DNA from: Paenibacillus farraposensis
GTDB lineage: Bacteria; Bacillota; Bacilli; Paenibacillales; Paenibacillaceae
Reading direction: 5' to 3'
NCBI RefSeq assembly: GCF_020736845.1
Contig: NZ_JAFFQR010000015.1
Coordinates: forward strand, 190,240-254,239
DNA length: 64,000 nucleotides
Part shown: one piece after another, positions 57,892-64,000 of the stretch
How positions within the stretch are numbered: position 1 is the stretch's first letter
Layout of the letters: every line of letters starts with the position of its first letter
Translations under genes and position numbers: made by a program
The notes under the pieces: model-generated
What the model saw: only the letters and a program-made list of their open reading frames with translations
What the model was told of the DNA's origin: nothing
The model's database searches: none

Positions 57892-59448
57892 ATGGCAGGA
57901 AAGGTATATTTAGTTGGCGCAGGACCCGGAGACGCGAGATTAATTACGGTCAAAGGGTGGGAATGTATTCAACTGGGGGATGTCATTGTATATGACCGAT
58001 TGGCAAGCCCGCGTCTGTTGGCGCTGATGAAGCCAGGTGCCCAAAAAATATATGTCGGCAAGCTGCCGGATCGTCACACCATGAAGCAGGAGGATATTAA
58101 TCAGCTGCTGGTGGATCTTGCCCTGGAAGGAAAAACGGTTGTCCGGCTCAAAGGGGGAGATCCCACTATCTTTGGGCGGGTCGGCGAAGAAGCCGGACTG
58201 CTGCGTAAACACGGTATTTCTTATGAAATCATACCCGGCATCACCTCAGCAATCAGTGTTCCTGCTTATGCAGGTATTCCGGTTACACACCGGGATATGG
58301 CCTCATCGCTGTCTATCATTACGGGGCATGAAAGTCCGGATAAACTCGACAAAAGTATTCATTGGGATAAAGTAACGAACGCAACGGGCACACTGATCTT
58401 TATGATGGGTGTGGCAAAGATCGGCTATATCAGTGAGCAGCTGATAAAGCACGGCAAGTCGCCCGATACACCTGTTGCTTTGGTTCGTTGGGGAACCCGT
58501 GCCGAGCAGGATACGCTGGTGGGTACACTGGCGGATATTGAGGCCAAGGTGAAGGCTGCAAATTTTCAGCCTCCCGCTGTCATCGTGGTCGGTGAAGTGG
58601 TCAATCAGCGTGAACAGCTAAAATGGGCCGAGGATATGCCTTTGTTCGGCAAGCGGATTTTGGTCACACGCGCACGCGCGCAGGCCAGCAGCCTGGTTCA
58701 CCGGATTGAGGAACTTGGCGGCGAGCCGTACGAGTTTCCTGTCATCCAGACGGTGATTCCTTCGGACGAGCCGACGAAGCAGCAAATTAAAGAAGCATTT
58801 GCCAGGCTGCCGGAATATGACTGGGTGTTTTTTACCAGTGTTAACGGTGTGGAATATTTCTTTACCCATTTGAAGGAACAGGGCAAGGACGTGCGGTCGT
58901 TGTCTAAAGCGCGGATTGCCGCAGTCGGACCGGCTACAGCTGCCGCACTTCGTGCACACGGACTGGTGGCGGAGCAGATCGAAGGGCCGTTTCAGGCAGA
59001 GGGCTTGCTCGAAGCGTTTGAGCAGGATTTAAATGCAGGGCAGAATGCATTCCTCCCCAGAGGTGATCTGGCCCGGTCCTGGCTGCCGGAAAAGCTGAAA
59101 GAGATGGGGCTTGAGGTGACCGAGGCTGATCTCTATCGAACTGTGCTGGCGGCAAACACACAGGATGATGAGCTGCTCAAGCTGCTAGAGGAACGCGCCA
59201 TCCATGCCATTACCTTTACCAGTTCCTCAACTGTCACCTTTTTTATGGAAGCGCTGAGGGAAATGGGGGTTGATGACCCGGTGTCGCTGCTGGAGGGAGT
59301 TGCGATTTGTGTAATAGGCCCTTTAACCGGTCAGACAGCTACCCAGGCCGGTTTGAACGTCAGCTTGATGTCGGAGAAGGCAACCATTGAAAGCCTGGTC
59401 CAAGCCCTATGTGACTGGAAACAATCAAGTACTATTGTGACACGATAA
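57892..59448 (+). CDS. Fused uroporphyrinogen-III methyltransferase (CobA) and uroporphyrinogen-III synthase (HemD)
   Basis: 518 residues. Residues ~1-245 are the SAM-dependent methyltransferase CobA/SumT: VYLVGAGPGDARLITVKG, DVIVYDRLAS, VVRLKGGDPTIFGRVGEEA, AGIPVTHRDMASS. Residues ~255-510 are HemD: ILVTRARAQASSLVHRIEEL, VFFTSVNGVEYFF, AAVGPATAAAL and FTSSSTVTFFMEAL. The synthase closes the tetrapyrrole ring; the methyltransferase starts the siroheme branch. Fusing the two places a branch point in one protein. Follows hemC by four bases. Confidence 0.95.
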   Translation: MAGKVYLVGAGPGDARLITVKGWECIQLGDVIVYDRLASPRLLALMKPGAQKIYVGKLPDRHTMKQEDINQLLVDLALEGKTVVRLKGGDPTIFGRVGEEAGLLRKHGISYEIIPGITSAISVPAYAGIPVTHRDMASSLSIITGHESPDKLDKSIHWDKVTNATGTLIFMMGVAKIGYISEQLIKHGKSPDTPVALVRWGTRAEQDTLVGTLADIEAKVKAANFQPPAVIVVGEVVNQREQLKWAEDMPLFGKRILVTRARAQASSLVHRIEELGGEPYEFPVIQTVIPSDEPTKQQIKEAFARLPEYDWVFFTSVNGVEYFFTHLKEQGKDVRSLSKARIAAVGPATAAALRAHGLVAEQIEGPFQAEGLLEAFEQDLNAGQNAFLPRGDLARSWLPEKLKEMGLEVTEADLYRTVLAANTQDDELLKLLEERAIHAITFTSSSTVTFFMEALREMGVDDPVSLLEGVAICVIGPLTGQTATQAGLNVSLMSEKATIESLVQALCDWKQSSTIVTR

Positions 59449-59490
59449 GCTGTTTGCCAAATGAATGTATAAAAATGGAGGTTTGCAATT

Positions 59491-60489
59491 ATGGGTGTTC
59501 CTTTTACGAGACATCGTCGTTTGCGCCAGTCGGCTGCAATTCGCAGCATGGTGCGTGAGACTGTATTGAATCCGGCTGATTTTATCCAGCCGATTTACGT
59601 AACATTTGGCACTGGGGTAAAGCGGGAAATCAGCTCCATGCCTGGCGTATACCGTTTTTCTCTTGATCAGCTGGAGGAGGAACTGAAAGAAATTAGTGAG
59701 CTGGGCATTCCCGCCGTGCTCTTGTTTGGCATACCGGAAACCAAAGACAGTTTGGGAACTTCGGCTTTTGCGGACGATGGTATTGTTCAGGAAGCTACGC
59801 GGCTGATCAAGTCCCGCTATCCCGAGCTGCTGGTTGTAGCCGACACTTGTTTGTGTGAATTTACGGATCATGGACATTGCGGTATGGTACATATGCATGA
59901 GCATAATGGTGATATATGCGGCGAAGTATTAAATGATGAATCCCTGGAAGTGCTGGTGCGCACGGCGGTTTCCCAGGCTAAAGCAGGTGCGGATATTATC
60001 GCTCCATCCAATATGATGGACGGTTTTGTACAGGCCATTCGCCAAGGATTGGATCAGGAAGGCTTCTCACACATTCCAATTATGTCGTATTCCGTCAAAT
60101 ATGCGTCTGCATTTTACGGTCCTTTCCGGGAAGCGGCAGATTCTGCGCCGCAGTTTGGTGACCGCAAATCCTATCAGATGGACCCGGCCAATGCACGTGA
60201 AGCGTTGCGAGAGGCAGAATCCGATGTGTTAGAGGGAGCAGACATGCTGATGGTGAAGCCCTCCCTTTCTTACCTGGACGTGATGCGCACTATTAAGGAT
60301 CAGTTTGATCTGCCTATGGTCGCTTACAATGTCAGCGGTGAATATGCGATGGTCAAAGCGGCAGCTCTCCAGGGCTGGATTGATGAAAAAGCGACGGTGC
60401 TGGAGATTTTGACAAGTATGAAGCGTGCGGGTGCGGATATGATCATTACCTATTCCGCCAAGGATGCGGCCAGATGGTTGAAGCAATAA
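59491..60489 (+). CDS. hemB: Delta-aminolevulinate dehydratase HemB
   Basis: 332 residues. Condenses two ALA to porphobilinogen. Zn ligands C120, C122 and C130 in [13 protein letters not shown]; Schiff-base lysines K203 ([10 protein letters not shown]) and K256 ([12 protein letters not shown]). RBS GGAGG. It is part of the heme operon, 42 bases after the fused cobA/hemD and 31 before hemL. Confidence 0.97.
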   Translation: MGVPFTRHRRLRQSAAIRSMVRETVLNPADFIQPIYVTFGTGVKREISSMPGVYRFSLDQLEEELKEISELGIPAVLLFGIPETKDSLGTSAFADDGIVQEATRLIKSRYPELLVVADTCLCEFTDHGHCGMVHMHEHNGDICGEVLNDESLEVLVRTAVSQAKAGADIIAPSNMMDGFVQAIRQGLDQEGFSHIPIMSYSVKYASAFYGPFREAADSAPQFGDRKSYQMDPANAREALREAESDVLEGADMLMVKPSLSYLDVMRTIKDQFDLPMVAYNVSGEYAMVKAAALQGWIDEKATVLEILTSMKRAGADMIITYSAKDAARWLKQ

Positions 60490-60520
60490 TTGTACCTTTT
60501 AGAAGACAGGAGTGATCAAA

Positions 60521-61825
60521 ATGAACGGCGATCAGCGAACATTGCGCAAGGATACTCGCTCTAAAGCAGCTTTTGATGAGGCAAAACAATATATTCCGGG
60601 TGGCGTTAACAGCCCGGTTCGAGCTTTTAAATCCGTAGGCATAACGCCAGTATATATTGACCGTGGAGAAGGATCACGTGTATATGATATCGATGGTCAA
60701 TCTTATATTGACTATGTATGTTCATGGGGACCGCTGATTATGGGCCATGCACATCCTGAAGTGGTTAAAGCTTTACAGGTTGCGGTTGTAAAAGGAACCA
60801 GCTTCGGTGCACCAACGCTGGCGGAGACGGAAATGGCCAAGCTCGTATGTGAACGTGTTCCTTCCATGGATCTTGTTCGTATGGTCAGCTCGGGAACCGA
60901 AGCGACCATGAGTGCGATCCGACTTGCACGCGGATTTACGAAACGCAGCAAAATTCTTAAATTTGAAGGCTCCTATCACGGTCATGCGGACAGCTTGCTG
61001 ATTAAAGCGGGCTCTGGTGTTGCGACACTAGGTCTGCCCGACAGCCCGGGTGTGCCTGAGGTTGTGGCCACACATACAATCACCGTCCCCTATAACGATT
61101 TGGCTTCGGTCAAGCTGGCTTTTGAAAAATTTGGCGAAGAAATTGCCGCAATTATTGTCGAGCCGGTAGCAGGCAATATGGGAGTCGTACCCCCACAGCC
61201 CGGATTTTTGGAAGGGTTGCGTGAAGTAACCCGGCAATATGGAAGTCTGCTGATTTTTGATGAAGTGATGACCGGATTCCGGGTGGGGCTTCACTCTGCC
61301 CAAGGACGCTTTGGTGTGACACCGGATCTTACGTGTCTGGGCAAAGTCATTGGGGGCGGACTGCCGGTAGGTGCTTACGGCGGACGTCGCGACATTTTGG
61401 AGCAAATCGCCCCATCCGGGCCTATTTATCAAGCGGGTACGCTGAGCGGAAATCCATTGGCTATGGCTGCAGGCTATTCCACACTTAAGCTGCTGACGCC
61501 AGAAGTATATGATCGGCTGGAAGAACGGGCGGCACGGCTTCAGGCCGGATTCGAACGTAACGCGCGTGAGCTGGGCATACCGATCTCGATCAACCGTGTA
61601 GGTTCGATGGTGTGTCCATTTTTCACTGAAGAGAAGGTCGTCAATTTTGATATGGCCAAGACGAGTAATCAGGATCACTTCCGCCGTTATTTTACCGAAA
61701 TGGTGAATGAGGGAGTCAGCGTGGCCCCATCTCAATTTGAGGGCATGTTCGTATCGGGCGTGCATACGGTTGAAGACATTGACGCTACCATTGAAGCGAA
61801 CTATCGTGCGCTCAAACGTCTATGA
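60521..61825 (+). CDS. hemL: Glutamate-1-semialdehyde aminotransferase HemL
   Basis: 434 residues from ATG 60521 (AGGAGTG upstream; GTG 60512 is in frame). PLP enzyme that turns GSA into ALA. PLP lysine near residue 275 in CLGKVIGGG; other landmarks are [41 protein letters not shown] and [18 protein letters not shown]. It overlaps the pseudouridine synthase gene downstream by four bases. It closes the heme operon. Confidence 0.97.
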   Translation: MNGDQRTLRKDTRSKAAFDEAKQYIPGGVNSPVRAFKSVGITPVYIDRGEGSRVYDIDGQSYIDYVCSWGPLIMGHAHPEVVKALQVAVVKGTSFGAPTLAETEMAKLVCERVPSMDLVRMVSSGTEATMSAIRLARGFTKRSKILKFEGSYHGHADSLLIKAGSGVATLGLPDSPGVPEVVATHTITVPYNDLASVKLAFEKFGEEIAAIIVEPVAGNMGVVPPQPGFLEGLREVTRQYGSLLIFDEVMTGFRVGLHSAQGRFGVTPDLTCLGKVIGGGLPVGAYGGRRDILEQIAPSGPIYQAGTLSGNPLAMAAGYSTLKLLTPEVYDRLEERAARLQAGFERNARELGIPISINRVGSMVCPFFTEEKVVNFDMAKTSNQDHFRRYFTEMVNEGVSVAPSQFEGMFVSGVHTVEDIDATIEANYRALKRL

Positions 61826-62736
61826 GCTGGCAAGGTAGCTGGAAGAGAAGGGGACCGTGGCTGGAAGTCACACCGGGACGGGAACTGGAAGCTGGTGAAA
61901 AGCGCACCGATGATGCTGTCGATCACTGGTTGCTGAACTGTTTGGGACTATCAGACAAGCTGTGGCGCAAGCTGCGGCACGAAAAAAGGATTGAATGGAC
62001 AGGGGACCGGCTGCGGCTGGCCCTTTTTCCTGTCATGGACCTTGGCGTTACACCTCGTTGGCATGATTTGAAGGTACTGTATGAGGATGATTTTTGCCTG
62101 GTCGTACATAAACCGGCAGGCATGGCAGTACATCCAGACGGCGGTGTAAAGGATGGCCCGCTGACGCTGGATCATGCGGTCGCCTCCTATTATGAGATCC
62201 ACGGCATTCATGCAGCAGTACGGCATGTACATCGTTTGGATGTGGATACGACAGGCCCGGTGCTGTATGCCAAAAATGAATTCGCATTGCTCAAACTGGA
62301 CGAGCAAATGCGTGCCAAGAACATTGGCCGTCGTTATGTAGCTTTGGTACGGGGAAAAGTGCCTTCATCGCTGCGGACATTAGATTGGCCGATTGGCAAG
62401 GACAGGCATCACAAGCAGCGTCGCCGTGTATCTAAGACCGGGCAAAAGGCAGTTACCCATGTGGAACTTGGTGAGGTATGGGGGAGCGGTCCAAGTGCGA
62501 TCAGCCTTGTATACCTGACATTGGACACTGGCCGGACGCATCAGATTCGCGTTCATCTTAGTCATGCTGGCTACCCGCTGCTTGGAGACGTATTATACGG
62601 GGGGCGTGCTGCCGATTTTGGGAGGCAGGCTCTGCACGGAGAGCGTCTGACCTTCCGTCACCCGTTAAGCGGCGAGACCATTACGGTGGAGGATGCTTGG
62701 CCAGATGATTTGCAAAAGCTGCACAAACAGCTATAA
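61822..62736 (+). CDS. RluA-family pseudouridine synthase
   Basis: 304 residues. Makes pseudouridine in rRNA (or tRNA). The catalytic aspartate lies in [14 protein letters not shown]. Flanking family motifs are [15 protein letters not shown] upstream and [20 protein letters not shown] downstream, then LLGDVLYGG. Start codon overlaps the hemL stop (ATGA). No S4-like domain is obvious at the short N-terminus (~80 residues), though a divergent one is possible. Specific target cannot be named. Not usually part of heme operons; it may simply be read through. Confidence 0.9.
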   Translation: MSWQGSWKRRGPWLEVTPGRELEAGEKRTDDAVDHWLLNCLGLSDKLWRKLRHEKRIEWTGDRLRLALFPVMDLGVTPRWHDLKVLYEDDFCLVVHKPAGMAVHPDGGVKDGPLTLDHAVASYYEIHGIHAAVRHVHRLDVDTTGPVLYAKNEFALLKLDEQMRAKNIGRRYVALVRGKVPSSLRTLDWPIGKDRHHKQRRRVSKTGQKAVTHVELGEVWGSGPSAISLVYLTLDTGRTHQIRVHLSHAGYPLLGDVLYGGRAADFGRQALHGERLTFRHPLSGETITVEDAWPDDLQKLHKQL

Positions 62737-62861
62737 AAGATGGCATGCCTTCTATTTTGGCGCATATACTTGAACCTAGAAACGGTTTGCAATATGGAGT
62801 TTCCGTGCGCCTGACAGGAGTCAGAGGATGTGCGGAGGCTGCCCAAAGGAGGATGCCATCC

Positions 62862-64000
62862 TTGAATAAACAACAGAATGATCAGCCGCAAGGCTTGCGT
62901 TTTGATATTTATGAACGCATCCATTTGACGGAGGAAGCGGCCGGAATTGCTGAGCTGGAGGAAATTGAGCTTCTGCCTCGCATTCAGGTTGTAACCCACG
63001 GCGACCATGCCGCTTTGCGAGGGCATTTGCTGCTGGAGGGCGTGTACCGCACACCTGAAGAGGTGAAGAGCGAGCTTCATCATTTGATTCCTGTGGAAAT
63101 TACCATTCCACTGAACCGGGTAGGACGATTGGAAGATATTTCTGTTGAGATTGAAAATTTTGATGTGGACCTGCTCTCTTTGCGCAGTCTGAACATTACT
63201 GGCGTTCTTTCACTGCACGGAGTGGAAAGCTCGCATGCCGAGGAGACAGCCGTTTGGCTGGATGAAGAGTTCACCGTGGTGCATGCCCCTGAGCCTTCAA
63301 TTCCATCCCCATCTACAGCTGGAGAGTATCGACAGGAAGAGGTCGACTCTGCCGCAGAATCTGAGCCTGATCACATTACGGAGTCTGAAACTTCCTACCA
63401 AGTGCCTGTACAACAGGAGTTTGCTTCCCGGGAACAGCCGTCACAGGACCATACGGAGCAGAAATTGTTATCAGCACAGCAAGCATACGAGCCAGCAATA
63501 GATCCAGATCGACTGGATGATCCCTGGACGGGTAAAGCGGGTGAAAACAGCCCTTCTGAAAAAAAGCACGAGCATGCTGCACCGGAAGTATGGGGATTTC
63601 AGCAAGAGAAAGCATCGACAGGACGTGAGCCGAAGGTATCTTCTGTATCTGCTGATGCGGTTCATAATCCCTTGCAGGCTGCCTCCCATCTTTCCGCGGA
63701 ACCGGAGGCCTGTCAGGAACCGCAATGGGAAGCGAGCCAGGCCGATGATTTTAGACCTGAAGCGTCAGAACAGGTGCAGTATACAGCCCATGACACTTTT
63801 CATGAAGAGAAGCCGGAGATGCGCGTGGCCCTTAGCAGCAAAAAGGACGAAGGAGCAGACGAGCCGGACCCGGTTGTCTACTCCTCACTGCTCCAATCCA
63901 GCCGTTCGGTGAAGGAAGCGGAATATCAGCAGCAGTTGGAGCAGCAGCCCGAGGATGAGGTTCAGAAAACTGAGGAAGAGCGAGAGAATACCAAGTGGAA
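62862..64000 (+). CDS. spoVID: Stage VI sporulation protein D (SpoVID)-like, truncated by the window end
   Basis: Open from TTG 62862 (AAAGGAGG nine bases upstream; the in-frame ATG 62853 abuts the RBS) to base 64000 without a stop: 379 complete codons so far. The N-terminal ~120 residues match the SPOCS/SpoVID-type domain (LRFDIYERIHLTEEAAGIAE, IELLPRIQVVTHGDHAAL, LRGHLLLEGVYRTPEEV). The remainder is an acidic, Glu/Gln/Pro-rich low-complexity region. A C-terminal LysM domain, expected in SpoVID, would lie beyond 64000. SpoVID directs spore coat encasement. Position after hemL follows the Bacillus order hem-ysxE-spoVID in a general way. Confidence 0.8.
   Translation, partial: MNKQQNDQPQGLRFDIYERIHLTEEAAGIAELEEIELLPRIQVVTHGDHAALRGHLLLEGVYRTPEEVKSELHHLIPVEITIPLNRVGRLEDISVEIENFDVDLLSLRSLNITGVLSLHGVESSHAEETAVWLDEEFTVVHAPEPSIPSPSTAGEYRQEEVDSAAESEPDHITESETSYQVPVQQEFASREQPSQDHTEQKLLSAQQAYEPAIDPDRLDDPWTGKAGENSPSEKKHEHAAPEVWGFQQEKASTGREPKVSSVSADAVHNPLQAASHLSAEPEACQEPQWEASQADDFRPEASEQVQYTAHDTFHEEKPEMRVALSSKKDEGADEPDPVVYSSLLQSSRSVKEAEYQQQLEQQPEDEVQKTEEERENTKW

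Noticed and set aside
63235..63912. Two plus-strand frames in the right-edge stretch
   Set aside because: They are in another frame of the spoVID-like gene, which stays open to the window end and has the RBS and the domain.

Overview
The window reads as chromosomal DNA of a Paenibacillus of the P. polymyxa group. Evidence: moderate GC, strong GGAGG-type ribosome binding sites with frequent GTG/TTG starts, a GH1 enzyme that closely matches what I remember of P. polymyxa BglB, a spoVID-like sporulation gene at the right edge, and the Firmicute block tig-clpP-clpX-ispG-lonB-lonA-engB-hemAXCDBL. I see no phage, IS element, CRISPR array or rRNA operon.

Left part (1-13.1 kb). A LacI-family regulator, an XRE-type gene that looks chimeric, and two small membrane proteins border a graveyard (2.5-5.3 kb). 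It holds two stop-bounded gene remnants, a 95-bp stray copy of part of thiE, and an XRE regulator broken by frameshifts. Intact CPBP-protease and MFS genes follow. Next comes a thiamine salvage operon thiM-thiD-thiE (minus strand) under a TPP riboswitch with its own terminator, then an AEC-type carrier paired with a malic enzyme.

Middle part (13.5-27.7 kb). A surface-glycan cluster: a GT2 with a degenerate receiver-like N-terminus, a MOP-like flippase, a GT4 and another GT2, all overlapping or tightly spaced. Intercalated are a response regulator, a small receiver-like protein, an unusual sensor kinase, a 1475-residue GT-C-like membrane protein with a very large exposed region, and an orphan OmpR-type regulator. 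It ends with a bifunctional mannose-1-phosphate guanylyltransferase. This is the region most likely to hold an undescribed system: glycan assembly wired to its own phosphorelay-like parts.

Central-right part (27.8-41.2 kb). Carbon and amino-acid uptake: a membrane-anchored thioredoxin, a 6-phospho-beta-glucosidase remnant, a tandem glycine riboswitch controlling an AGCS symporter, a GlcNAc/glucose-type PTS EIICB, glpF-glpK behind a CRE-covered promoter and a leader terminator, and a LacI-regulated sugar ABC transporter with the beta-glucosidase BglB.

Right part (41.2-64 kb). Housekeeping: exoA, tRNA-Arg(TCT), a ysoA-like gene, the protease/chaperone block with ispG inserted, and the heme/siroheme operon running into an RluA-type pseudouridine synthase and the spoVID-like gene, which is cut by the window end.
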